The notes below the pieces were generated by a model, which had not been told where the DNA came from, made no database searches, and saw nothing but the letters and a program-made list of their open reading frames with translations. Positions 24,510-34,182 of a stretch of DNA of 64,000 nucleotides are shown piece by piece. Location: positions 2,232,001 through 2,296,000 of the forward strand of contig NZ_FQWQ01000001.1 in assembly GCF_900129725.1 (NCBI RefSeq), given 5' to 3'. The position numbers were made by a program, and so were the translations under genes. Numbering within the stretch: the first letter of the stretch is position 1; the number at the start of each line of letters is the position of its first letter. The stretch comes from Chryseolinea serpens. Lineage in GTDB: Bacteria; Bacteroidota; Bacteroidia; Cytophagales; Cyclobacteriaceae.

Positions 24510-25214
24510 AGGTACTTTAGTAGCCAGCGTCGAATCGCATTAAGTCGATACCACGCTTATAACTTGCTGATTCACAGAACATAGCAGCTTTAGAGGTTCG
24601 ATCTTTGACTTTTGCCGAACTTACACATTGCAAATAAACTCGAGGCATGATTTAACGTTCAGGGACCCCCTCACGGTTAAAATAAGTGGTCTACCCTCGG
24701 AATCTCCAGTTGTAACGATTATATTCATTTCGGCAACCCATTGAATTTTCGTTATTGAAAATTATATAGACGAAGAGAAACTAGAATTGCTTAAACATTT
24801 GGCAGTCAAATTGCGTCGGCAAGGTTCGATTTGTTTTTGGCATACCGAGAAGGAGTGAAATCGAAACCTTTTTCCATACCTCCGTCTTCTTTCACGGAGG
24901 CACAGCTTCATGAAGTATTACTCAGGTCAGATGCTATTACTGTGGAGTAATATTCTCAAAATTCAAATACTATGAAATGAAAGGAGGCCTTGATGAGGCA
25001 CACTTGGTTTTTTTTGGTTTCTAGTGAGTTAGAGGTGATTATTAAGAAATAAGGATCTTGAAGGGCATATTTGGCGCACCATCGCGTGGACAAGCTTGTC
25101 AGTTGTAGAATTGTATCTTTTTAGTAAAGACAAGAAGCCAATTTTTTCACGTTTTTTCAAAATTTGAAACTCATGAAGCAACCCCAAATACACTCGAAAT
25201 AAAAACACCGATCA
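24510..25214. other. Gene-free stretch of ~700 bases
   Basis: The only clear feature is a solo element end at about 24669-24708. A hairpin CCTCCGT/ACGGAGG at about 24882-24903 has no T-run. A short open stretch near 24760-24860 (DEEKLELLKHLAVKLRR) has no start codon and may be a decayed gene tail. The remainder is probably the leader region of the CheR operon; no promoter could be assigned with confidence. Confidence 0.4.
24669..24708. repeat. Solo element end
   Basis: CCCTCACGGTTAAAATAAGTG, GTCTACC and CTCGGAATCTCCA match the outer ~40 bases of a right tip of the repeated element. No opposite end lies within a few hundred bases. Confidence 0.6.
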
Positions 25215-26021
25215 ATGCAGACACATGTGAGAGACATTATGGACGCTATCTATAAAAAATACGGTTATGATTTCAGACAGTATTCCGAAGCACATATTAC
25301 ACGCAGGATAATGAACAGGGTGAGGTTGTCGGGACTAGAAGATATTTCTTATGTAAGATCTGAGGTGATGAATAATGAAACATTTGCATCGCAGCTTTTG
25401 CAAGATCTTTCAATAACCGTAACTGAAATGTTTCGAGACCCCGGCTTCTATAAATCGCTGCGGGAAAATGTCATCCCGCTCTTAAAGACCTATCCTTTTA
25501 TAAAAATATGGCATGCGGGCTGTTCGACGGGAGAAGAAGTGTATTCGGTGGCCATTCTCATGCAGGAAGAAGGGCTGTATGGGAGAACTACGATTTATGC
25601 AACTGACTTTAACCAACAAGCATTGAACAAAGCGAAAGGAGGGATTTTTTCAAATGGGCTGATGAAAGAATATACTACCAATTATCAATTGTCAGGGGGA
25701 AAAGAATCTTTTTTGAATTACTACACATCTGATTATGATCACGTTATTATGAATCAGTCTTTAAAAAGAAATATTGTATGGGCTAATCATAATTTGGTAA
25801 CCGATAGTGTGTTCGCTGAAGCGCATTTGATTTTATGCAGAAATGTGCTTATCTATTTTGAAACGGAATTGCAGAATAAGGTCCAAAAGATCTTTTTTGA
25901 CAGCCTGATCAATGGTGGAATTTTGTGTTTGGGTGCTAAGGAAGGTTTACGATTCTCGGATTTGCGTGATGAATACACCGAATTGGATAAACAGCATCGA
26001 ATATTTAAGAAAAAATATTAA
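25215..26021 (+). CDS. CheR-type protein-glutamate O-methyltransferase
   Basis: The product is 268 residues. The N-terminal helical domain contains YSEAHITRRIMNRVRLSGL. The SAM-binding domain has IKIWHAGCSTGEEVYSVAIL, TIYATDFNQQALNKAK and LILCRNVLIYFE. Together these are the CheR signature. It starts a rightward operon with a CheB domain protein (8 bases downstream) and a hybrid kinase. No chemoreceptor or CheA is nearby, so it likely serves a non-chemotaxis signalling array, as in many Bacteroidota; the kinase itself may be the methylated partner. Confidence 0.9.
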   Translation: MQTHVRDIMDAIYKKYGYDFRQYSEAHITRRIMNRVRLSGLEDISYVRSEVMNNETFASQLLQDLSITVTEMFRDPGFYKSLRENVIPLLKTYPFIKIWHAGCSTGEEVYSVAILMQEEGLYGRTTIYATDFNQQALNKAKGGIFSNGLMKEYTTNYQLSGGKESFLNYYTSDYDHVIMNQSLKRNIVWANHNLVTDSVFAEAHLILCRNVLIYFETELQNKVQKIFFDSLINGGILCLGAKEGLRFSDLRDEYTELDKQHRIFKKKY

Positions 26022-26029
26022 GTAACGGA

Positions 26030-26602
26030 ATGCGGTACGAGGCAATTGTAATAGGGGTTTCTTCCGGCGGATTAAATGCAATGAAAGTAATGTTTACCCT
26101 TTTGCCAAAAGATTTCAGTATCCCCATTGTTATTGTGCAACATATTGGTCCGCGTTCCGACAACCAATGGATAAAGTTAGTGAATGATAAAAACAAATTT
26201 GACATAAAGGAAGCGGACGAAAAAGAGAAAATTGAGAACGGCAGAATTTACGTTGCCCCGCCCAATTATCATTTACTGATTGAGCGAAGTAAGACATTTT
26301 CGCTCACCATAGACGAGCGGGTAAATTTTGCACGACCATCGATTGACGTATTGTTTGAATCCGCTGCTGAAGTTTATCGTGATAAATTGATTGGCGTCGT
26401 GCTTACAGGCTCCAATGCCGACGGAACGAACGGTATGAAACGAATAAAAAAATACGGAGGCTTAACTATCGTACAAGATCCTGCAACTGCAGAATCCAGC
26501 TACATGCCGGCTTCCGTCATGGCTACGATGCCGGTAGATCACATTTCGCCTCTGGATGGCATAGTCAACTTATTGATTGGAGTAACTGGACCTAAACGTT
26601 AA
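26030..26602 (+). CDS. CheB-type methylesterase domain protein, no receiver
   Basis: The product is 190 residues consisting only of the catalytic domain. It has the catalytic Ser in VIGVSSGGLNAMK, His in IVIVQHIGPRSD and Asp in LTGSNADGTNGMKR. The N-terminal receiver of canonical CheB is missing, so activity is not controlled by phosphorylation in cis. The gene sits 8 bases after CheR and 8 bases before the hybrid kinase. Confidence 0.9.
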   Translation: MRYEAIVIGVSSGGLNAMKVMFTLLPKDFSIPIVIVQHIGPRSDNQWIKLVNDKNKFDIKEADEKEKIENGRIYVAPPNYHLLIERSKTFSLTIDERVNFARPSIDVLFESAAEVYRDKLIGVVLTGSNADGTNGMKRIKKYGGLTIVQDPATAESSYMPASVMATMPVDHISPLDGIVNLLIGVTGPKR

Positions 26603-26610
26603 AAAAATTC

Positions 26611-29600
26611 ATGATGAAAATGACCCTCGCAAGAAAAATACTATTAGGATTTATTGCCTGTACCATGGTCCTTTTTGGTGTCGCCATCTTTTCTTTTAAA
26701 AACAATGAAAAGTTCATTGAGTCAAACATCTGGGTAGACCATACCAATCAGGTAATGTATGAGTTCGAGCAAATAAGGCTATACTCTGTCGATGCCGAAA
26801 CGGGCGCGCGAGGCTACGTTATCACGGGTGACGAACATTACCTGGAGCCTTTTACCAATGCAAGCGCTAAAATAGCCGAGCATATTGAGAAAGTAAGAGA
26901 ATTGACAAGTGACAATCCCATTCAGCAAAGAAATGTTAATACGTTAGAGAAAGAACTCACGACGCACATGGATCATTTAAAGGGATATATTGATCTTCGG
27001 AAAAAAGATGTTGAAAAAGCCAGGAAAATTGTAGCCGGCGGAGATGGAAAAAGAATCGAAGATGGAATAAGGGCGTTAATTGATAAAGCCAGAGGGGTAG
27101 AGCAAACACTCCTAGTTGAAAGAAGGCAAGCCAGTGATGACGATGCCCGCAACTTTAACGTTGTTTTTGCCGTCCTGTTGCTGATCATTATTACCGTTCT
27201 TTTTAGCGTCTACTTTATAATTACGGCCAACTTAAGAGCGCTAAAAAAAGCCGAAACCGAAACTTCAAGTAAGAATTGGCTACTCGCCGGCAACACAGCG
27301 CTAAATAGCAAAACGCAGGGTGAAAAGGAAGTCAATGAACTTGCACAAGAAGTGGTCAACCAGCTTACCTCATACATGAAGGCACAAATTGGTGCAATTT
27401 ACCTTACCGAAGGCGGACAATTGAATTTGGTTGGCAGTTATGCATTTCAAAATAGAAAGGACAATTCGAATGTCATAAAACTGGGTCAGGGCCTCGTGGG
27501 GCAAGCCGCATTGGAAAAAAAATCCATCATATTCAGCCCAGTACCCGACGATTATATTAAGATCAACTCTGGTCTTGGAAATTCTTCACCTAAAAACATC
27601 ATCGTTTTTCCCTTCCAATATGCCGGGCAGTTAAAAGGAGTTATTGAAATTGGTTCCATCAATCAATTCTCAGAGCTCGATCTGCAATTGCTAGACCTGG
27701 TGTCCGAAAATATTGGCATTGCCTTTAACTCTTCACAATCCAGAACCAAACTAAAAGAGCTTTTAGAAGAAACACAGCGACAAGCCGAAGAACTTCAAAC
27801 TCAGCAGGAAGAGATGAAACAAATGAATGAAGAACTTGAAGAACAGGCGCAAAATCTAAAGCAACAACAAGAAGAATTGCAAATGACCAATGAAGAACTG
27901 GAAGAGCAAACCCAGTCCCTGGAATTTAAAAATAAAGAGGTTGAAGGAGCAAAATATGACATTGAACAAAAAACAAAACAACTGGAAGTCAGCAGCAAAT
28001 ATAAATCCGAGTTCTTAGCCAACATGTCGCACGAACTGAGAACCCCGCTAAATAGTTTACTTATTCTTTCAAAAGACCTGTCGGACAATAAAAAGAAAAA
28101 CCTCGATCCGGACCAGGTAGAGAGTGCTGAAATTATTTATAAAAGCGGCCAGGACTTGCTCGTGCTCATCAATGAAGTTCTTGATCTCTCCAAGATCGAG
28201 GCGGGAAAAATGGCCATCAATATTGAAAGAGTTCCCTTGAGAGCGTTCAGCGATGAACTTCTTCGGGATTTTAAGCATAATGCTGATCGAAAGGGGCTCA
28301 AGCTTAGCTGTACATTGGACCCTGAATTGCCGGAAGCCATCCGCAGTGATTCACAACGCTTGAATCAGATCTTGAAAAATCTTTTGTCGAACGCAATAAA
28401 ATTCACTGAGAAAGGAAGCGTAAATATTGGCATAAACAGATATACGGAAAGTACCCTGATCATATCCGTTAGTGACACGGGTATTGGCATCCAGGAAGAC
28501 AAACAAATGGCCATATTTGAAGCTTTTCAACAAGCCGATGGAGGAACTTCGCGGAAGTTTGGGGGTACGGGCTTGGGTCTTTCCATCTCACGGGAACTTG
28601 CAAAATTACTAGGCGCCGAAATCAAGGTGAAAAGTAAACCAAATGAAGGATCCACTTTCTCCCTCATCATTCCTGTGGAAATCCATCAAGCGGAGGAATC
28701 CGCTAGAAGTTCAGCGAAAGAGCCGGTCCTTTTCAAGGGAGATTCCGAAAATGGTTCGAGATATCTCAATTATCCTGCCGTAGAGGATGACAGGGATTCC
28801 ATAACAAAAGACGATAAGGTTGTCCTTGTCATCGAAGACGATTTGAATTTCGCCGCCATTCTCTTAAAGCAAGCAAACTATAAAGGATTCAAATGTCTAT
28901 CCGCCGCCACAGGCGAAGACGGTCTTATACTGGCCTCGAAATACAAGCCGCATGCCATTATCCTTGACATTGATTTACCCGGGATCAATGGCCACAGAGT
29001 GCTTGCCGAGTTAAAAGCAAACCCGACTGTACGGCACATACCGGTCCATATTGTCTCTGTCCATGAGCGTTCTTTGGATTCAATCAAGGAGGGTGCAATT
29101 GAATGCCTTACGAAACCGGTCAGTAAAAAGGAACTTGAAGATGCGTTTACCAGGATCGAAAATTTTGCCAATCGGAAAATGAAAACTCTGCTCATCATAG
29201 AGGACGATGAAAATTCCAGGAAAACAATACGAAAACTAATAGGCAATGGAGATGTCAAATGCCTGGATGCCGAAAGTGGAAAGGCAGCATTGACGATCTT
29301 CACTGAAAATCATGTAGACTGTATTGTACTTGATTTAGGTCTGCCCGACATAAATGGGTTTGAGTTGATCTACAAATTGGAGAACATTAAAGACCGGCAA
29401 GTTCCGCCGATTATCGTCTATACCGGGAAAGAGCTTACAAAAGAGGAAAACAACGAGCTACAAAATTACGCCGAAAGCATTATTATAAAAGGTGTTAAAT
29501 CGGAAGAACGATTGCTGGACGAAACGGCACTTTTTCTTCACAGAACGATCAGCAATTTGCCCGCATCAAAACAACAGATCATAAATAACCTGTACGATAA

Positions 29601-29985
29601 GGAAGCCATATTCCGTGCAAAAAAGATATTGCTGGTGGATGATGACATGCGAAATGTATTCGCACTATCCAAAATATTAAAGGAACGAGGAATGGAAATC
29701 GTGAAAGCGGAAAACGGGAAAAATGCTTTAGAGATGCTAAGCAAACATCCTCATATTGACCTGGTGCTGATGGATATTATGATGCCGGAAATGGATGGCT
29801 ACGAAGCTATGAAACAGATTCGGTCACAGACAAAGTTCAAGAACTTGCCGGTAATTGCGCTCACGGCAAAAGCGATGAAAGACGACAAGCGAAAATGCAT
29901 TGAGGCCGGCGCGAACGATTATATAGCAAAACCCATTGACATTGAGCGATTGTTATCCCTTATGCGTGTATGGTTAAGCAACTAA
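26611..29985 (+). CDS. CHASE3-GAF hybrid histidine kinase with three receivers
   Basis: The product is 1124 residues. A transmembrane helix (residues ~8-28) leads to a CHASE3 sensor (~40-175; DAETGARGYVITGDEHYLEP), then a second helix (FAVLLLIIITVLFSVYFII). GAF occupies ~225-375. A long coiled coil has EELEEQ repeats (~385-460). HisKA (ANMSHELRTPLNSLL) and HATPase (SDTGIGIQEDKQ, GTGLGLSISREL) follow. There are three receivers, with phosphoacceptors in AIILDIDLPGING, CIVLDLGLPDING and LVLMDIMMPEMDG. It is encoded with CheR and CheB just upstream. The multi-receiver tail suggests a phosphorelay hub. Confidence 0.92.
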   Translation: MMKMTLARKILLGFIACTMVLFGVAIFSFKNNEKFIESNIWVDHTNQVMYEFEQIRLYSVDAETGARGYVITGDEHYLEPFTNASAKIAEHIEKVRELTSDNPIQQRNVNTLEKELTTHMDHLKGYIDLRKKDVEKARKIVAGGDGKRIEDGIRALIDKARGVEQTLLVERRQASDDDARNFNVVFAVLLLIIITVLFSVYFIITANLRALKKAETETSSKNWLLAGNTALNSKTQGEKEVNELAQEVVNQLTSYMKAQIGAIYLTEGGQLNLVGSYAFQNRKDNSNVIKLGQGLVGQAALEKKSIIFSPVPDDYIKINSGLGNSSPKNIIVFPFQYAGQLKGVIEIGSINQFSELDLQLLDLVSENIGIAFNSSQSRTKLKELLEETQRQAEELQTQQEEMKQMNEELEEQAQNLKQQQEELQMTNEELEEQTQSLEFKNKEVEGAKYDIEQKTKQLEVSSKYKSEFLANMSHELRTPLNSLLILSKDLSDNKKKNLDPDQVESAEIIYKSGQDLLVLINEVLDLSKIEAGKMAINIERVPLRAFSDELLRDFKHNADRKGLKLSCTLDPELPEAIRSDSQRLNQILKNLLSNAIKFTEKGSVNIGINRYTESTLIISVSDTGIGIQEDKQMAIFEAFQQADGGTSRKFGGTGLGLSISRELAKLLGAEIKVKSKPNEGSTFSLIIPVEIHQAEESARSSAKEPVLFKGDSENGSRYLNYPAVEDDRDSITKDDKVVLVIEDDLNFAAILLKQANYKGFKCLSAATGEDGLILASKYKPHAIILDIDLPGINGHRVLAELKANPTVRHIPVHIVSVHERSLDSIKEGAIECLTKPVSKKELEDAFTRIENFANRKMKTLLIIEDDENSRKTIRKLIGNGDVKCLDAESGKAALTIFTENHVDCIVLDLGLPDINGFELIYKLENIKDRQVPPIIVYTGKELTKEENNELQNYAESIIIKGVKSEERLLDETALFLHRTISNLPASKQQIINNLYDKEAIFRAKKILLVDDDMRNVFALSKILKERGMEIVKAENGKNALEMLSKHPHIDLVLMDIMMPEMDGYEAMKQIRSQTKFKNLPVIALTAKAMKDDKRKCIEAGANDYIAKPIDIERLLSLMRVWLSN

Positions 29986-30024
29986 GGACCAACAAATATG
30001 ATTTTGAGCTAATACAGTTTACCT

Positions 30025-31116
30025 ATGAATAATAAACCTAAAATACTAATCGTAGACGATAAACCCGAAAACCTGGTTGCTTTAAGAACGGTTCTGAAAA
30101 ATCTGGATATTGAACTCGTGGAAGCAAGAGGTGGCAATGAGGCACTAAAGAAGTCTTTACATCATGATTTTGTTTTAGCGTTATTGGATATCCAAATGCC
30201 GGAAATGGATGGTTACGAACTAGCGGGTATACTGCGGGAAGAAGAAAAAACGATGCACTTGCCTTTTATATTTATTTCCGCAGTTTACACAGATAATTTA
30301 AATGTATTTAAAGGCTATGAGAAAGGAGCATTCAGCTTTATAACAAAGCCTTTCCAGCCTGAGATCTTGATCAACAAAGTTAAATTTTTTATCGACAAGC
30401 ATCAGCAAGAGGTTGCTCTATTTGAACTAAATGAAGAATTGAAGAATTCAAATAAAGACTTAGAGGCGTTCGGTTATTCCATATCACATGATTTGCGTGC
30501 ACCGCTTAGGGCGCTAAATGGATATGCCGCAATGTTGAAAGAAGATTACGGGGCAATACTGGAAGAAGAAGGCAATCGGATGATAAATAGTATATGCCGA
30601 AATGCCGCTAAAATGGAGTCACTAATTGATGACCTGCTTTCATTCTCCCATCTCGGACGAAAGGACTTGCAAAAAACAGTAATCGACACGAAAACATTGG
30701 TGGATGGAATATTGACTGAAATAAGTCAAACAATGAGCAATGGTCCGCAAATAAAGATTGGCCAACTACATAATGTGACAGCAGACTATGGGTTGATTCG
30801 TCAGGTATTGTTCAACATTATCTCAAACGCATTTAAGTATTCATCCAAGAAAGAAGATCCCGTCGTTGAAATATTCTCAGAAGAGAAAAACGGTGAAATT
30901 ATTTTTTCCGTAAGGGATAACGGTGCCGGATTCGATATGAAATATGCTGATAAATTATTTGGTGTATTTCAACGTTTACATTCACAGGATGATTTTGAAG
31001 GAACGGGCGTTGGATTGGCAATAGTGCACCGGATAATTACGAAGCATAAAGGAAAGATCTGGGCTGAAGGGAAGGTCAATCAAGGAGCGGCGTTTTATTT
31101 TAGTTTACCATTCTAA
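30025..31116 (+). CDS. Receiver-histidine kinase hybrid
   Basis: The product is 363 residues: N-terminal receiver (KILIVDDKPENLVALRTVL; Asp in LALLDIQMPEMDG; KPFQPEIL), then HisKA (FGYSISHDLRAPLRALNGY) and HATPase (RDNGAGFDMKYADKLFGVFQ, GTGVGLAIVHRI). There is no sensor domain or membrane helix. It follows the triple-receiver kinase by 39 bases and probably receives phosphate from it. Its kinase half resembles that of 18116-19606 more than those of 22708 or 32316. Confidence 0.9.
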   Translation: MNNKPKILIVDDKPENLVALRTVLKNLDIELVEARGGNEALKKSLHHDFVLALLDIQMPEMDGYELAGILREEEKTMHLPFIFISAVYTDNLNVFKGYEKGAFSFITKPFQPEILINKVKFFIDKHQQEVALFELNEELKNSNKDLEAFGYSISHDLRAPLRALNGYAAMLKEDYGAILEEEGNRMINSICRNAAKMESLIDDLLSFSHLGRKDLQKTVIDTKTLVDGILTEISQTMSNGPQIKIGQLHNVTADYGLIRQVLFNIISNAFKYSSKKEDPVVEIFSEEKNGEIIFSVRDNGAGFDMKYADKLFGVFQRLHSQDDFEGTGVGLAIVHRIITKHKGKIWAEGKVNQGAAFYFSLPF

Positions 31117-31269
31117 TGCCCCTCAATGATGGGTGCGTATAGCGTTGCAACTTTATGAGGTTATGCGATCAGCCTTCGTAAGACCTGCAAACTGGTTGGC
31201 ACCACGCCTTCCGTTTTTCTCTCACGTTGCGAGATATCTGACCTCCAGTTGAGAGTGGCCATCCGGTGC

Positions 31270-31316
31270 CTACCCACGCGCCAATTTCAGTCGGCTTGAC
31301 ACCCGACGCGTGGTAG
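31270..31316. repeat. Nested hairpin in the intergenic region
   Basis: CTACCCACGCG (31270-31280) pairs with CGCGTGGTAG (31307-31316) with one bulge, and GTCGG pairs with CCGAC inside the loop. No T-run follows, so it is not an obvious terminator. It lies in the 290-base gap (31117-31406) between convergent genes, which otherwise shows nothing. Confidence 0.35.
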
Positions 31317-31406
31317 CTTTAACGTAATGGGCCTAGGCTGCCCCTTTTCACCTCTTAGAGCGGGATGGAAACGTCTGGTGGGCCGCTAAAGTCATTCACC
31401 TGATAA

Positions 31407-31784
31407 TCACCGAATTTCCACTCCAGCCTTGCCGTTAGTCTCAACCAACACGACGTCGATCAATTTTTCGAGTGCTGGTTTGGAAAATCCGAGCCTCTCG
31501 CTGACTGTATTGATCAGCTCCCGTTCGGCGGGGGAGAAATCTCCGTCTACTAGCGCGAGCCGGATCATGTCGTCGAGTTGCTTCTCTTTTTCTGAATTGT
31601 CCTGTGGAATGAGGTATTGGTATTCGTTCGCCCGGTCGAGCATGAGGTTAAGACGGTCCAGGGGAATGCCGTTCTCATAGGCGATCTTTGACAGGGCAAC
31701 ACGCTCCAACTCTTCTATCTTACCGTCTGCTGCACTGAGTGAAATGAGATTCCGGAAATGGGCTAACTTAATGGGATCTAACAT
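31407..31784 (-). CDS. TerB-like small helical protein
   Basis: The product is 125 residues, all helical, with the repeated motif NLISLSAADGKIEELERVAL and MIRLALVDGDFSPAERELIN. These are two copies of the (A/D)DGxxxxxE acidic motif that defines TerB/DjlA-N-like domains, thought to bind metal. TerB proteins occur in tellurite/stress operons and as stand-alone genes in Bacteroidota. No Ter partner lies nearby. Confidence 0.75.
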   Translation of the reverse strand: MLDPIKLAHFRNLISLSAADGKIEELERVALSKIAYENGIPLDRLNLMLDRANEYQYLIPQDNSEKEKQLDDMIRLALVDGDFSPAERELINTVSERLGFSKPALEKLIDVVLVETNGKAGVEIR

Positions 31785-31987
31785 AGTAGTATGGATATCG
31801 GATGGAGGTGTTTAAATATACCTATTCTCTGCAAAAACTCCAACGAAAATCCTGACAACATCCAAATTAAATCTCCAGACAAGGAAGTAATCCTTTCATC
31901 ATTCAAAGATTCCAATTCGTCGCCTCAGATCTGTGTCCATAAATATAATAGAGCCAATGGAAAATGACCGTTAATCACCCACTTGAC

Positions 31988-32192
31988 TGGAGATTCCGTG
32001 GTGGTTGACCACTTCATTTCGCTAACCTGTGATCATCGTATTTCGCGATGCAGATCAATCAATTCCGTGACAAATTGACCATCTCATACTATGACATTGG
32101 TAGTTGCCTATTAACTTGAATTACCCTGATGACATAACTTTTGCTGGTTACATGCTCACAAAATGAAATGGTCAAGGGTAGCAAAATGTCCA
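31988..32192 (-). mobile_element. ~205-bp IS21-type non-autonomous element, decayed copy
   Basis: The left tip TGGAGATTCCGTGGTGGTTG is well kept and the repeat-rich end (TTTCGCGATGCAGATCAATC, ATTCCGTGACAAATTGACC) is on the left, so the copy is inverted. The right tip is worn (AAAATGTCCA). It lies between the TerB-like gene and a receiver-kinase gene and interrupts neither. Confidence 0.7.
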
Positions 32193-32315
32193 GTCACGTC
32201 ACATGCACCTTGCCTCTACTGAGGAGTCGGTCCCCTGACAATAGCTGTGGGCACTCGACAGATGGCTTAGGTCCCGACATTCGTTGCTGTTGCCTGGTTC
32301 ATCAGACCCTTAGTC

Positions 32316-33473
32316 TTACCATATTTGTCTGTTAAAATTTGTTTGCTTTTCAACTGGATATGCATTCGGGATTTCTAAATGAAACTCAGTACCTTGTCCA
32401 GGGACCGATGTTACCTGGATTATGCCATTCAATTTTTTCGTCATTTCTTTTACAATGTATAGACCGAGCCCTGCTCCTTCGCTTTTTTCTGTAGCCCTGA
32501 AGAACATTTCAAAAATTCGCGGCGTAAGCTCTTCTGAAATGCCGATACCATTATCCCTAAAAAGGATATGCACCGCGTCTGCCGCTATTTCGGCCTCAAT
32601 GACTAAGCTTGGTTGTTTTTTAGAAATGTCGCGATACCGAATGGCGTTGGAGATCAAGTCGTCAAAAATTACGCCAAGACGATGGCTATCGGAGTAGAAC
32701 GCTATTTCATCGTTGTGAATTGATATTTCTTTTCTTACGTGCTCGTAGCCTTCAATAAATTCCAAGCTCTCTAAACATGTCCGAAAGATCACAGCAAGGT
32801 CAACCCTCTCAATGTTGATATCGCTCCTCGCATTGCGAGAATAATCCAAGATCTCCTTTAAGGTGGCGTCCAGTTTCCGGATGCTCTTTTCCATCATGTC
32901 GAATAAGGGTTGAAAAGAATCGTCCTTTTTGCTATCCTCCATACGTCCAATGTTAACGAGCCCAAGAACGGATGTTAGAGGTGCCCTTAAATTATGAGAA
33001 ACGCTATACACAAATTTATCCAACTCCTCATTGATTTTGACAAGTTCCTTGTTTTGCTGGTGCAGGGCCTTTTCGGCTTCCTTTCGTTCAGAATCTATCT
33101 TTTTTTGTTTAATGGAGTTGACAATTGCGGATGAAAGCCTGGCAGGGTTCAGTTTCAAGACATAGTCATCGGCTCCTTCTTTAAGACAGCGAACAGCAAA
33201 TTCTTCAGACATCGTGCCAGTGACAAGAATAAAGGGAATATCCAGGCCCTGCTTCCGGCAGATCTTTAGAGCTTCCATAGAATTAAATTGGGGCAAAGAA
33301 TGATCCGATAAAATGACATCCGGATCGAACTCGGACAAAGCGTTGATAAAGGTTTCTTGAGAATCTACCTGCATCAGTTCAAATTGAATCCCATCTTTTT
33401 TAAGGGCATGTTCTATGAGAATAACATCGTCTTGAACATCCTCGAGAATCAGTATTCTTAGAGTTGTATTCAT
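32316..33473 (-). CDS. Receiver-histidine kinase hybrid (paralogue of 22708)
   Basis: The start is ATG 33473 (MNTTLRILILEDVQDD); the frame extends to an ATG at 33497. Receiver (Asp in VILSDHSLPQFNS), coil, HisKA (FVYSVSHNLRAPLTSVLG) and HATPase (LISNAIRYRD, RDNGIGISEEL, GAGLGLYIVKEM) are in the same order as 22708-23835. No membrane segment is seen. It appears monocistronic, with an element copy downstream. Shared motifs with the other kinase and with the stand-alone receiver at 17677 suggest recent duplication within one signalling network. Confidence 0.88.
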   Translation of the reverse strand: MNTTLRILILEDVQDDVILIEHALKKDGIQFELMQVDSQETFINALSEFDPDVILSDHSLPQFNSMEALKICRKQGLDIPFILVTGTMSEEFAVRCLKEGADDYVLKLNPARLSSAIVNSIKQKKIDSERKEAEKALHQQNKELVKINEELDKFVYSVSHNLRAPLTSVLGLVNIGRMEDSKKDDSFQPLFDMMEKSIRKLDATLKEILDYSRNARSDINIERVDLAVIFRTCLESLEFIEGYEHVRKEISIHNDEIAFYSDSHRLGVIFDDLISNAIRYRDISKKQPSLVIEAEIAADAVHILFRDNGIGISEELTPRIFEMFFRATEKSEGAGLGLYIVKEMTKKLNGIIQVTSVPGQGTEFHLEIPNAYPVEKQTNFNRQIW

Positions 33474-33687
33474 GATGATTTGGATTAAGCCCAGCAAATA
33501 GAACGATCAGGTCTAATAGCGAAAAGAATGGAGGTGCAAAAAACTCCAGGAACGAAAGGTTATCTGAATTTACGGTTCGCCGATGTATTTATTAATTTCG
33601 CAAAGCAATAAAACAAGGCACCGTGAATTATTTGAGTTGTCTTCTACCTGGAGCAATCTATGAAAACTGTTAAAGAAAATAGTCTCG

Positions 33688-33789
33688 TTAGTGTCTAAAG
33701 CGCCTTGCAAGCCATCTAAGCAACTGGAACAGCGAATATAAACCAACTCCAATCCATGAAACTACTAGTATGGTTTCAACGACCACCAT
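33688..33789 (-). CDS. Possible 33-residue membrane peptide
   Basis: The ORF MVVVETILVVSWIGVGLYSL... has one hydrophobic helix and a basic tail (LRWLARRFRH). Its ATG overlaps the end of the ORF at 33776-33907 in another frame. The two could be coupled small membrane proteins or the pieces of one frameshifted two-helix gene. Support is limited to hydrophobicity and overlap. Confidence 0.3.
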   Translation of the reverse strand: MVVVETILVVSWIGVGLYSLFQLLRWLARRFRH

Positions 33790-33907
33790 TTTGCCACCGC
33801 TCAAGTCTTTCAGCCGAAATTATTGCAGAGTAATATAGGAGCCCGGGTATTGCTATGAGTATAACAACACCAATAATCAGGAGATTTATGACTTTGGTGT
33901 GGGTCAT
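33776..33907 (-). CDS. Possible 43-residue membrane peptide
   Basis: The ORF MTHTKVINLLIIGVVILIAI... contains a long hydrophobic helix followed by a charged end (ERLERWQNGGR). It overlaps the next leftward mini-ORF by 14 bases. No family is recognised. Together they are the only gene-like content in the kilobase between the receiver-kinase gene and the sigma chimera. Confidence 0.3.
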   Translation of the reverse strand: MTHTKVINLLIIGVVILIAIPGLLYYSAIISAERLERWQNGGR

Positions 33908-34182
33908 TTCGATATGAGTTATCCTAGTCAAAGAAGCAACATAAGGCGCTTCTACTTTTTTTAAAGATAGAAAGAAAGAATAATGTCTGTGGTTCCCATA
34001 AATGGCATGACTCCGCGCATAATTGTTTCAAATCCTGTCATGAAGTCCAAGTTGCTAAGCGTTTGAGAACTCCACTCCCTGTGAACAATGAAAAGCCCGG
34101 ATAATAAGTCAATTACCAACTAGTACAATAGCTTAAGGAAGCATTAAAAAAATTTAGTGAGCAAGGGAATTACTCTTGTGGG

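Noticed and set aside
33570-33752. 60-codon minus frame MELVYIRCSSCLDGLQGALD...
   Set aside because: It overlaps the hydrophobic mini-ORF at 33688 in another frame and looks like its shadow; no start context or homology.
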